This document shows positions 33,850 to 42,055 of a stretch of DNA of 64,000 bases, piece by piece. The stretch spans positions 62,001 to 126,000 of the forward strand of contig CACMQQ010000001.1 in NCBI GenBank assembly GCA_902615915.1, read 5' to 3'. The translations under genes and the position numbers were made by a program. Under the pieces are notes generated by a model that saw only the letters and a list, made by a program, of their open reading frames with translations, did no database searches and was not told where the DNA came from. Source of the DNA: an uncultured Fidelibacterota bacterium (GTDB lineage Bacteria > Fidelibacterota > Marinisomatia > Marinisomatales > TCS55). Within the stretch, counting starts at the first letter, position 1. Each line of letters opens with the position of its first letter.

Positions 33850-33945
33850 ATGATAAGTAATATTTTTGTGTGAGCACTAATTGGACTATGAGTTGTAGCA
33901 ATGATAACAGGCTGTTATCAACAACTTACAAAAAAGAAAAAGTAA
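33850..33945 (+). pseudogene. Possible remnant of a small lipoprotein gene with two in-frame TGA codons
   Basis: The frame reads MISNIFV, TGA, ALIGL, TGA, VVAMITGC, YQQLTKKKK, then TAA. If both TGAs stood for Trp it would be a tidy small lipoprotein signal with the lipobox AMITGC. TGA is a stop elsewhere in the window, so decay or coincidence is most likely. Confidence 0.2.
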
Positions 33946-33957
33946 GACTAGCTGGTT

Positions 33958-34116
33958 GTGTTTACATTTTTACAAAAATATATTTGGTTAGGTTTGTTAG
34001 TTTTAGGACTCATCAATCTAATTGATTATTTCAAAGAGATTAAGAACATTTATTCTTCTGTATCACTTTTAGTGCTATCATTAGTGATGTTTTGGCAAAG
34101 AAAAGATCTGATTTAA
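33958..34116 (+). CDS. Small two-helix membrane protein (GTG start)
   Basis: A 52-residue frame with a GTG start encodes YIWLGLLVLGLINLI and SVSLLVLSLVMFW with a charged turn (DYFKEIKN). It ends 21 bases before the pgl gene, so the two may be co-transcribed. Function unknown. Confidence 0.4.
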   Translation: MFTFLQKYIWLGLLVLGLINLIDYFKEIKNIYSSVSLLVLSLVMFWQRKDLI

Positions 34117-34137
34117 GAATAGGAAAGATAAATATTT

Positions 34138-34842
34138 ATGAAAATTAATACATCATCATCTAAAGAGTTTGGCGAGAAAGCCTCATCAGTAATTATTGAA
34201 TGCGCAGAAGCTAGAATAGCAGAATCTGGAAAGTTTGATTTGGCTATTTGCGGTGGAAGAATGCCTATTCCAATATTTAACTCACTTAAAGATAAATATA
34301 AAAATGATGATGATTTGGATTGGAGTAAATTCAATATTTTTTGGATAGATGATAGATTTGTGCCACATGATCATAATGACAGCAACTACAAATTGTTTAT
34401 AGATCATTTTGCACAAGATGTAAAGGATGTCAATTGTTTTCCAATTCCATATAGCGATGATATTGAGAACTGTGCTGCCTCATATGAAAAAATAATATTT
34501 GAAAAGGTAGATATCGATGCTAATAACATGCCTTGTTTTGATCTGGTATTGATTGGTGTTGGCGATGATGGTCACATTGCATCTTTATTCCCCAATTCAA
34601 AAGAATTACAGTACAAAGGTGATAAAAGAGTTTTGACTGTTTTAGACCCTCCCTTTCCACATAAAAGGATAACGTTCTCTTTGGATGTTTTAAACGCAGC
34701 TAAAGAAAGAATAATAGGTTTGAAAGGTTCGAGAAAGATTGAAATCTTTAATGAGATTAATTCAAAAATTAATAATAACTACCCTATGAGATTCTTGTTT
34801 GATAAAAATAGTAAAGATTATCTTATATTATGTTTGGATTAA
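34138..34842 (+). CDS. pgl: 6-phosphogluconolactonase
   Basis: The enzyme hydrolyses 6-phosphogluconolactone to 6-phosphogluconate in the oxidative pentose phosphate pathway. Family motifs are clear: LAICGGRMPIPIF (normally GGxTP), FWIDDRFVPHDHNDSNYKLF and LVLIGVGDDGHIASLFPNS, whose His is catalytic. At 234 residues the length is typical of the DevB/Pgl type. The usual neighbours zwf and gnd are not in the window, so the gene stands alone among small hypothetical genes. The related glucosamine-6-phosphate deaminases lack the DGHxASLFP pattern. Confidence 0.85.
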   Translation: MKINTSSSKEFGEKASSVIIECAEARIAESGKFDLAICGGRMPIPIFNSLKDKYKNDDDLDWSKFNIFWIDDRFVPHDHNDSNYKLFIDHFAQDVKDVNCFPIPYSDDIENCAASYEKIIFEKVDIDANNMPCFDLVLIGVGDDGHIASLFPNSKELQYKGDKRVLTVLDPPFPHKRITFSLDVLNAAKERIIGLKGSRKIEIFNEINSKINNNYPMRFLFDKNSKDYLILCLD

Positions 34843-34872
34843 ATCTTACTAGCATTAATATTAAAATATAAT

Positions 34873-35046
34873 ATGCGATTTGCCTCAATTATAACTGATA
34901 AAATGAAAAGAGGGTTAATTGATCTTAAATATTCCAGTAAAGACATTGAACAATTAAAACCAATCGAGGCAAATTATATTCTAACAAATAATATAAAGAA
35001 AAATCCAAAGATCATGTTGAAGTTGAGGAGAGAAAGATATCAATAA
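34873..35046 (+). CDS. Small hypothetical protein
   Basis: A 57-residue basic frame (MRFASIITDKMKRGLID ... KIMLKLRRERYQ) begins 30 bases after pgl. It lacks membrane segments and known motifs. Composition is coding-like, but support is limited to position and length. Confidence 0.4.
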   Translation: MRFASIITDKMKRGLIDLKYSSKDIEQLKPIEANYILTNNIKKNPKIMLKLRRERYQ

Positions 35047-35077
35047 TTGTAAAATTGCAGATTAGTCATTCTAAGCT

Positions 35078-35572
35078 ATGAAATTAATCAAAATGAAATT
35101 CATACTTACGCTTATTTTTATATGCAACATTACATGTCTTCAGGGGCAACCAGATGAAGCTTTACCTTTTTATAATACATTCAATGATCAGCTATTAAAA
35201 GCTAAGCTATCGTTCGCTGACTCCAAAAAAGATGTTGAAAATATTTACAGCTTGAAATCTGACGAAAAAAGTAGAGTTTTAATTTTAGATTACGTTGAAG
35301 CCCATGATCAATTGTTAACGATATGTGACGCTGCTACTAAATTATTGAGTATTTATGTTATTGTACCTAAACGTGAAATCAATAATGAATTGATTAAAAC
35401 TCTAGAAAAAAAAATAACCATCTACTTCATTGATATAAGAAATAACATTGAAGTCTTAATTGATGCTTTTGATTTTTACATTGAAAGTGAATTTTATAAT
35501 TATCAAAAAATAGAGATACTAAAATCAAAAATGCTACTAACGCTTGGTGAAATACGTTCAATAATTGATTAA
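35078..35572 (+). CDS. Secreted helical hypothetical protein
   Basis: A signal peptide (FILTLIFICNITCLQG) precedes about 140 mostly helical residues (ALERL-type amphipathic helices such as ELIKTLEKKITIYFIDI). A second ATG at residue 6 (MKFIL) could be the true start. No family recognised; probably periplasmic. Confidence 0.5.
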   Translation: MKLIKMKFILTLIFICNITCLQGQPDEALPFYNTFNDQLLKAKLSFADSKKDVENIYSLKSDEKSRVLILDYVEAHDQLLTICDAATKLLSIYVIVPKREINNELIKTLEKKITIYFIDIRNNIEVLIDAFDFYIESEFYNYQKIEILKSKMLLTLGEIRSIID

Positions 35573-35644
35573 AGTTGATTAATTAACACTTTTACTCATT
35601 CTAAATACTTAACTTTAATTAAAATTTTAGTTTAATATACACCT

Positions 35645-36034
35645 ATGCGTTATCTTGTATTAATATTATTACTTATTAGTTGTCACCCTGTTTCTCATAT
35701 TGTTGTTGGTAGCAAAAGAGAACCCACCAGTCCTACGGATGTAAAAGTATATTTAGACTATCCTGAATCCTATGAGAAAATTGCACTTGTTGATGCTGGT
35801 AGTAATTTCTCATTTAAAGATCCAGTTATACTTTTTGCCTGGCAGAGCAAGATGAATAAAGCATTGGAAAGACTCAAGATTGAAGCCGCTAGTCTGGGTG
35901 CTAATGGAATCTTAATTGTAAATACAGATAACAAGACATATCAATCCATAAATTCAAATGAAGATGGAGTTCAGTCCTCCACCTATGAGGAAAAATTTAT
36001 CAAGGCCATAGCAATACATGTTCCTGAGATTTAA
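35645..36034 (+). CDS. Hypothetical lipoprotein
   Basis: The N-terminus MRYLVLILLLISCHP is a lipoprotein signal with the lipidated Cys at residue 13. A domain of about 100 residues follows, with a strand (YEKIALVDAGSNF), a helix (KMNKALERLKIEAASLGANG) and a strand (ILIVNT), resembling the heavy-metal-binding/DUF4156-like lipoproteins. The stop overlaps the ATG of the next gene (TAATG), indicating translational coupling. Confidence 0.6.
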   Translation: MRYLVLILLLISCHPVSHIVVGSKREPTSPTDVKVYLDYPESYEKIALVDAGSNFSFKDPVILFAWQSKMNKALERLKIEAASLGANGILIVNTDNKTYQSINSNEDGVQSSTYEEKFIKAIAIHVPEI

Positions 36035-36387
36035 TGAATAAACGAATTCAAAATTGGATAGATTGTATTAAGTCTAATGACCCAACCCTTGTAACTGAAC
36101 TCTATGATGAATATGCAATTCTCTTGGGTACATTTTCTGACATAGAACGGCAAGGTCCTAAACTTATTTATGATTATTTTAACGGCTTATTGTCATCAAA
36201 GGTAGATGTAGAGATTATTTCAGAGCACTCCCATAGCTTTGATAATTTAGAGGTTTGCTCAGGGCTTTATAACTTTATTGTTAATGGTGATACAATAGAA
36301 GCCAGATATTCTTTTGTTTTTATACAAGTAAATGATGATTGGAAAATCTTATCACATCACTCGTCCGTTCTGCCTAAAAGCAGCTAA
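36034..36387 (+). CDS. NTF2-like (SgcJ/DUF4440-type) protein
   Basis: This 117-residue protein fits the SnoaL/NTF2 cone fold: N-terminal helices (IQNWIDCIKSNDPTLVTELY), DEYAILLGTFSD, GPKLIYDYFNGLL, and terminal strands ending WKILSHHSSVLPKS, a common ending of SgcJ/EcaC-type members (calmodulin kinase II association-like). These proteins bind small molecules or act as minor enzymes. It is coupled to the upstream lipoprotein gene. Its 3' end overlaps the end of a disrupted leftward frame. Confidence 0.7.
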   Translation: MNKRIQNWIDCIKSNDPTLVTELYDEYAILLGTFSDIERQGPKLIYDYFNGLLSSKVDVEIISEHSHSFDNLEVCSGLYNFIVNGDTIEARYSFVFIQVNDDWKILSHHSSVLPKSS

Positions 36388-36569
36388 GTCTTCTTAATAT
36401 ACCTTTTATAGTATAAGTATAATCCCTCACCTACCATCGCAAACCCAATTATTCTTGGCCTTTGAATATACCCTAATACTTATGCGAATATAAGAATGGA
36501 GCCTAAGCCTACTAGTATAGCTATAATTAAATATGGATATTCTTTATCTAATTTTTTAAAAAATGTCAT
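36384..36569 (-). pseudogene. Small membrane-protein frame interrupted by TAA
   Basis: A 62-codon leftward frame starts MTFFKKLDKEYPYLIIAILV and ends VGEGLYLYYKRYIKKT, but codon 30 is TAA (36480-36482), within or just after the membrane helix. Both halves look coding-like, and the frame stays open otherwise. A recent nonsense mutation or a sequencing/assembly error are the two explanations; the intact form would be a one- or two-helix protein. Confidence 0.35.
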
Positions 36570-36580
36570 ATTTCTATATT

Positions 36581-37591
36581 TTAAATATTAAAGTCTTCTC
36601 CGATTGCATTACAGCTCTTTTCCCATAATAGTTTTTTTGTTTTATCGTTATCATAAAAGTCTTCTAATTCAAATTTTATAGGTTTTCCTTTAGCAGATGT
36701 CATCCGCGAACCTGGACCATAGAACGAACCGCATTCTATATCAACTTTTGTCATACATTCAATTATACCCATCGATCCGTCCTCACTAGTTTGCCCCCCT
36801 TTCATAAATTGCTCTGTGAACCATTTATTCATACCACCATCCTTGACTGTTGTAGATTGTAATTCTGTTGTGGCTAGACCCGGATGAGCTACAAGTGCTT
36901 TTACTTTTGATTTTGACTTTCTTAATCTTTCATGAAGACATGCGGTAAAAGCTGCATTGGCTAATTTTGTTTGTGCGTATCTTTTCCATCTTCCGCCCGG
37001 GAACGGTATCATCATAGATCCATTTCCTCCTAAACTACCTGATTTTTTTTCTAAGTATTTGCCATCCAATCTTTTCATTATTTTTCGAGCCGTGCTTGAA
37101 TGATTCACTATTCTAGCCTCACCAATTTTTTCTGCTGTCTCATTCAATAATGAGTATAAATTTTTTGTAAGTAAAAAATGCGATAAATGATTGGTTTGCA
37201 TTTGAACATCATACCCGTCGTTCGATGCAATATCCTTTATTGCCATAATTCCAGCATTGTTGCAAAGCACATCTAATCTATTCTTACATATAGTTTTAAT
37301 TTTTTCTGATGCCTCATTAACAGATTGAAAACTTAAAAGGTCGCATTCAATATTTATATAGCTTGCATCAGGATTTTTAGATTTCAAAATAGAGAAGGAT
37401 TTTTCGGATCTTTCTGATTCTCTATTTAACAGCAAAACGGTTCCCCCTTTTTTGCCAATAGCAAGAGCAGCATAATAGCCAGTTCCTGTCGTGGTACCCG
37501 TTATTGCGAAGAATTTACCAGATTGGTCTTTAATGTTGGATACAAAATCATGATAATATTTTGTTTTAAGGTTTGGTTTTTTATAAGACAT
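36581..37591 (-). CDS. Short-chain dehydrogenase/reductase (retinol dehydrogenase-like)
   Basis: This NAD(P)-dependent Rossmann enzyme carries FAITGTTTGTGYYAA (TGxxxGxG), the NNAG motif (VLCNNAGIMA), VNHSS with the catalytic Ser, and YAQTKLAN with the Tyr-Lys pair. The 336-residue length, the long N-terminal lead and the HPGLATTEL segment fit the WWOX/retinol-dehydrogenase-like group. Substrate unknown; an alcohol or carbonyl compound is expected. It is transcribed away from a large gene-free region that should contain its promoter. Confidence 0.8.
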   Translation of the reverse strand: MSYKKPNLKTKYYHDFVSNIKDQSGKFFAITGTTTGTGYYAALAIGKKGGTVLLLNRESERSEKSFSILKSKNPDASYINIECDLLSFQSVNEASEKIKTICKNRLDVLCNNAGIMAIKDIASNDGYDVQMQTNHLSHFLLTKNLYSLLNETAEKIGEARIVNHSSTARKIMKRLDGKYLEKKSGSLGGNGSMMIPFPGGRWKRYAQTKLANAAFTACLHERLRKSKSKVKALVAHPGLATTELQSTTVKDGGMNKWFTEQFMKGGQTSEDGSMGIIECMTKVDIECGSFYGPGSRMTSAKGKPIKFELEDFYDNDKTKKLLWEKSCNAIGEDFNI

Positions 37592-38533
37592 GATAAAACA
37601 TGGTGTTTATTGGTCAAATATACGTCAGTTTAAATGAGATATGATAATGATAAAAATCATAATAATCGTGATTTTTAAATGGAATTTTGAATAAATATAT
37701 CATATTAATAGAAGTTAAAATCAGGGCAAATATTTTTGTAAAACCATAAAAGGTAACATCAAAATCAAACTATAAAAATTAAACATATATTAAGCAATAT
37801 AATGCCCGATCATACGCTGGATTTACTCAAAAATATTTTTAAAAATGTAATATTATTATCGAAAGTAAATCTGGACTAAAAAAATATATGATCATACAAA
37901 ATCAATGTAATAATTAGAAATAATTTATCGGAAATTAAAATATGATATTTCGGATATTTTGTTATTTTTATGTGAATTAAAAGATAAGTATTATATTCTT
38001 ATAATAGATACATTATTCGAATATTAAAAATTTCATACGAAGATTTATGAGCTTTTTATCGCAATCAAATTAGACAAATTTAAGTTAAAAATAAGCTTAA
38101 TTAAGACTCATAAAGCAAAAATATTGATCGTAAATGAAGTCATTTATTGCTAGCTAATCCAAGGTGTTATTTAGGATAAAATAAATGAAATATCTTTATC
38201 AATTTTTATATAAATATGTGCAAAAAATAAATGTCTTTTTTTTTTAATTTATAAACTGCTAAGCTACAAATATCAATGTTTTACGGTTTTGTATATTTTT
38301 TAACAAAATTGTAAGAATTCGCTCATTTTTTATCGCAATTAGATAAGCATCCATTTATCAGATGATTAGTTATTTACCAATTATTTTTAATTTTTTGCTC
38401 GAAAATTGGGGGAAAAATCTATTTTTGGTTTAATTTTATTTTATCAAAATTCATTACATAATTTGCACGTTTTAAAATATTATGTATAATAGCTAATATT
38501 ATTATGTATAATATCTGACGACAAAATATTTTC
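37592..38533. other. Gene-free, very AT-rich intergenic region
   Basis: I see no coding sequence in these 940 bases between the start of the SDR gene and the end of the S10 peptidase gene. It carries two TTATGTATAAT motifs (38480-38490, 38502-38512), an AT-rich TCGGAAAT motif near 37928 that recalls the direct repeats at 13563, and many poly-A/T runs. Its composition and motifs resemble 13545-14600. A regulatory, replication-related or nucleoid-protein-binding role is possible. Confidence 0.55.
38480..38512. repeat. Two direct copies of TTATGTATAAT
   Basis: The 11-mer lies at 38480-38490 and 38502-38512, spaced 22 bases start to start (two helical turns), just past the 3' end of the S10 peptidase gene. 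Two further copies and one reverse complement occur in 13545-14600. Confidence 0.5.
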
Positions 38534-40018
38534 TTAATATTTAGCTGGTTTTCCCTTACCAGGGGTAGAATATTTAATAAAGTCTCTTATATCATCATTA
38601 GACTTTTCAAGATCTTCTGATCTTAGGTACATCATATGACCACTTTCATATCCCTTAAAGAATAATCTACTTCTCATTCGCCCTGATGGATCTAAATGCC
38701 ACATGGTATACTTTGCATCAAAGTACTTTGTAGCTCCATCGTAGTAGCCAGACTGTATCATAGTATGCAAAAAGGGGTTTTGTGCCATTGCTTGTCTCAG
38801 ATTTTCACCTGTGTTGTTATTTGAGCTATCCCATGGTCTTACAGGCCCAAACATATTGTATTTTACATCTGTATCGAATTTTAGTATGTTTTTGTAATAA
38901 TAATTTATGGCAGGTGTAAAGGAATGCAACCACGATGTTAATTCTGAATTAAAGTCAGGCCTAACCCCTCCTTTTGTCTTATCTATTCCTTTATATCTAG
39001 AATCTAATCTTCCAACAGTGTATCCCTCTTCTCTTAATAACTCTTTCCAGAAGAATGAAGTAGGAACATCTAGATTGTAGGAAAGGATAGATTCCGCCGA
39101 GATTCCTGAATATTCAGCCATTTTCGTTGCCGCTAATAATTTCTCTGCTTCTGAAACATAGCCACCTTTTGCTAAAACAGGTAACAGTTCATTCATCGCA
39201 TATTTCTCTGATTGATCTAGAACATCTAGAAGACTGATCATTTGATATTTGACATCTAATTTTTTATGATACCAAGCAGCAGCAGTAAAATATGGAAGAC
39301 GCAGCACAGCTCCAAGTGGACCAGATCGTCTACCTTGACCAGTGTCAATACCAAGCTCAGTAGGCGAAACTAAAATGACACCATTTAGATACATCCACTG
39401 TCTATTTTGAAGAGCATGGGCTAGCCCTGAAACTCTTGTAGTACCATAACTTTCACCTATTAAGTATTTAGGTGACTCCCACCTATTGACTCTTTGTATA
39501 AAAGTGTTTATCCATTCTGCTAGATATGCTATATCAGCATTGACGCCGAAAAATTTATCTCTTTTAACGTCTTTATCAATTATTCTTGAATATCCAGTAT
39601 TGACTGGATTAACAAACACAATATCGGCAACATCAATAATAGAATGAGGATTTTTCTTTACACCATAAGGCTGAACAGGAAAACCTTCATCATCTACATT
39701 TAAAATCATAGGACCGGTATATGCGAGATGCATCCAAACTGAACCTGATCCGGGTCCTCCATTAAAAGATATCATGATAGGTCTATTTTCTTTGTTCTTA
39801 ACATTTAATCGTTCGTAGTACGTATAATGCACGTAAGCTATTGGCTTGCCATCATCATTCCATATAGGCTGTGTACCTGTAGATGCGCTATAGTCGATTT
39901 TCGAGCGATTAACAGTAACATTGTGATATGTAACTACAGCAGTATCAGCTGGCAGAGAACGACTTTGCGAAAAAAGTGATCCCATCATTAAAAAAATGAT
40001 TAGTATGTGTTTTCTCAT
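38534..40018 (-). CDS. Exported S10 serine carboxypeptidase-like protein
   Basis: The ATG at 40018 follows GGAGATAAAA and opens with a signal peptide (MRKHILIIFLMMGSLFSQS). The S10 landmarks are ISFNGGPGSGSVWMH (oxyanion region), LIGESYGTTR (nucleophile Ser), the Asp in QSGYYDGATKYFDAKY and the His in GYESGHMMYLRSEDL. Members remove C-terminal residues, often with an acidic optimum; bacterial versions of about 500 residues are common in marine and soil bacteria. It is probably periplasmic and co-transcribed with the flavoenzyme gene upstream, whose stop lies 26 bases before its start. Confidence 0.85.
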   Translation of the reverse strand: MRKHILIIFLMMGSLFSQSRSLPADTAVVTYHNVTVNRSKIDYSASTGTQPIWNDDGKPIAYVHYTYYERLNVKNKENRPIMISFNGGPGSGSVWMHLAYTGPMILNVDDEGFPVQPYGVKKNPHSIIDVADIVFVNPVNTGYSRIIDKDVKRDKFFGVNADIAYLAEWINTFIQRVNRWESPKYLIGESYGTTRVSGLAHALQNRQWMYLNGVILVSPTELGIDTGQGRRSGPLGAVLRLPYFTAAAWYHKKLDVKYQMISLLDVLDQSEKYAMNELLPVLAKGGYVSEAEKLLAATKMAEYSGISAESILSYNLDVPTSFFWKELLREEGYTVGRLDSRYKGIDKTKGGVRPDFNSELTSWLHSFTPAINYYYKNILKFDTDVKYNMFGPVRPWDSSNNNTGENLRQAMAQNPFLHTMIQSGYYDGATKYFDAKYTMWHLDPSGRMRSRLFFKGYESGHMMYLRSEDLEKSNDDIRDFIKYSTPGKGKPAKY

Positions 40019-40044
40019 TTTTATCTCCATTATAGATAACAAAA

Positions 40045-40701
40045 TTATAATATTGTACAAATTTCTTTAAAGGTTTTCTTTTTAATATTTGGCACCTCAG
40101 CATTTTCTGATGGAAATCCAACAGGTATAATAAGGTATGGCTTATCGCTAGGGGGACGATTTAATATATCTGACAGAAATGCCATTGGGCTCGGTGTGTG
40201 AGTAAGCGTTACTAAGCCCGCATTATGTAGCGCTATCAACAATAAACCAGATGCAATACCGACTGATTCTGAAACATAATAATTTTTTGTATTAGTACCA
40301 TCATCATTTATATCAAACTTTTTAGAAAATACTACAATGAGGTATGGCGCTTCTTCAAGAAAAGGTTTATTCCAATCAGTTCCAAACTGATTTAGATCAT
40401 CCAACCATTCTTTTGGTGCTCTTCCTCCATAGAATTCTTTTTCTTCAATCTCTGCAGCTTTCCTTATTTTTCTTTTTATTATTGGATCTTTAACAATAAC
40501 AAAATGCCATGGTTGCTTATTAGCGCCAGAGGGCGCTGTAGATGCGGACTTAATACAATTTTTAATTATATCTATTGGAAAGTCATCGCTGGAGAAGTCA
40601 CGAACTGATCTTCTGCTTGATACTTTTTGAAAAAACTGATTAGCATTATAATCCATCTCTTCAAAGGTAATTTTTTGAAACTGAAGCTTTTTAAATGACA
40701 T
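40045..40701 (-). CDS. Nitroreductase-superfamily flavoprotein, iodotyrosine deiodinase-like
   Basis: The protein has the FMN-binding SSRRSVRDF motif and STAPSGANKQPWHFVIVKDP, then an active-site lid segment. Compared with human iodotyrosine deiodinase, the residues that clasp the halotyrosine zwitterion (Glu157, Tyr161, Lys182) align without gaps to Glu87, Tyr91 and Lys112, all at a constant offset of 70. The C-terminal half also follows the deiodinase pattern (SIGIASGLLLIALHNAGLVT-like, PVGFPSE). Bacterial homologs reductively dehalogenate iodo- and bromotyrosine. The 218-residue length matches the soluble bacterial enzymes. It is upstream of the S10 peptidase gene in the same operon. Confidence 0.78.
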   Translation of the reverse strand: MSFKKLQFQKITFEEMDYNANQFFQKVSSRRSVRDFSSDDFPIDIIKNCIKSASTAPSGANKQPWHFVIVKDPIIKRKIRKAAEIEEKEFYGGRAPKEWLDDLNQFGTDWNKPFLEEAPYLIVVFSKKFDINDDGTNTKNYYVSESVGIASGLLLIALHNAGLVTLTHTPSPMAFLSDILNRPPSDKPYLIIPVGFPSENAEVPNIKKKTFKEICTIL

Positions 40702-40737
40702 AATAATGTATTAATTTAATTAATATAACATTACAAA

Positions 40738-41991
40738 TTGAGAGAGAATAAAATTTTAACTAGATTAACAAAGATATTTTATAACTCCATAATTTGTATA
40801 ATTCTTTCTTCATGCGATAATAGTTCAAATGAAAAGCATTCTTTTGAAAACTACGAACCAATTATTCTTATATCTATAGATGGTTTCAGGTGGGATTACT
40901 TTGAGAAGACTGAAACACCTAATTTTAATAAAATTATAGATGGCGCAGTAATTTCTAAAGGACTAGTTCCCGTTTTCCCTAGTAAGACCTTTCCGTCTCA
41001 TTTATCTATAGTCACAGGTAATTATCCCATAAATCATGGAATAATATCCAATCGAATGTATGATCAAGAATTCAATGAGACTTATTATATAGGACAGGGG
41101 AGTAAAGCGGTGGTTGATCCCAAGTGGTATGAATCAGAGCCAATATGGGTAACCGCAGAAAAGCAAAATAAAGTAGCAATGACGATGTTCTGGCCTGGTT
41201 CAGATGCAAAGATCATGGGTGTTAATCCATCTGAGTATCACGTTTATGATGGTTCAGTATCACACGACAGCAGAATAGATCAGATTATAAGCTGGATTAA
41301 AATGGACATAAGTAAAAGACCGGACATCATAACATTATATTTTAGTTATGTGGACTCTCAAGGACATAGACATGGTCCAGAGTCAAATGAAATAAAAGAG
41401 GCTATTCAAGAAATGGATAGGGTCGTTGGAAACTTAACATCAAGATTGAAAGAAGTTGGTGTATTTGAAAATTGCAATATTATAATGACATCTGATCATG
41501 GTATGGCTCAACTCTCGCCTGACAAAATCATTTTTATCGATGATTATATTGATTTAGAGAAAGTATATGTTGTTGATTGGAGTCCCATTATCGCTATTAT
41601 ACCTGATGATGTGAATGAAACCTATGATCAACTTTTCAATCAGCATCCCAATTTGAAAATCTATAGAAAAGGTGATATACCTAGTAGATTACATTATAAT
41701 GACCACAAAAGAGTAACTCCAATCATTGGTATTGCAGATGAGGGTTGGTCAATCACCACCCGAGATAGATTTGATGCAAATGATTATTTAGGAGGAAACC
41801 ATGGATATGATCCCAAATACCAATCAATGCATGGCATCTTTATAGCTAAAGGCCCATCTTTTCAGTCTAATAAAAATATACCTCCCTTACATTCTATTCA
41901 TCTATATGAGATGATGTGTCATATATTAAATATTGAGCCTGCAACAAATGATGGAAGCCTAGATTCTACTAGAACATTTCTATCGAGGTAA
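40738..41991 (+). CDS. Nucleotide pyrophosphatase/phosphodiesterase (NPP) family lipoprotein
   Basis: The start appears to be TTG at 40738; no ATG is available before the signal, which ends in IILSSC (Cys26) and predicts a lipoprotein. The alkaline-phosphatase-fold NPP signature is complete: LISIDGFRWDYF (first Asp), FPSKTFPSHLSIVTG with the nucleophile Thr, YVDSQGHRHGP (Asp, His), MTSDHGMA (Asp-His) and GGNHGYDP (His). These enzymes hydrolyse nucleotide and phosphodiester bonds outside the cytoplasm. At 417 residues it is a typical single-domain bacterial NPP. It is divergent from the deiodinase-like gene and 64 bases before the symporter gene. Confidence 0.85.
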   Translation: MRENKILTRLTKIFYNSIICIILSSCDNSSNEKHSFENYEPIILISIDGFRWDYFEKTETPNFNKIIDGAVISKGLVPVFPSKTFPSHLSIVTGNYPINHGIISNRMYDQEFNETYYIGQGSKAVVDPKWYESEPIWVTAEKQNKVAMTMFWPGSDAKIMGVNPSEYHVYDGSVSHDSRIDQIISWIKMDISKRPDIITLYFSYVDSQGHRHGPESNEIKEAIQEMDRVVGNLTSRLKEVGVFENCNIIMTSDHGMAQLSPDKIIFIDDYIDLEKVYVVDWSPIIAIIPDDVNETYDQLFNQHPNLKIYRKGDIPSRLHYNDHKRVTPIIGIADEGWSITTRDRFDANDYLGGNHGYDPKYQSMHGIFIAKGPSFQSNKNIPPLHSIHLYEMMCHILNIEPATNDGSLDSTRTFLSR

Positions 41992-42055
41992 TTTCTTTAT
42001 ATTTAATTATCTTATGATATATATTTTTAATAAAAAATAAATTAAACTCACAATT

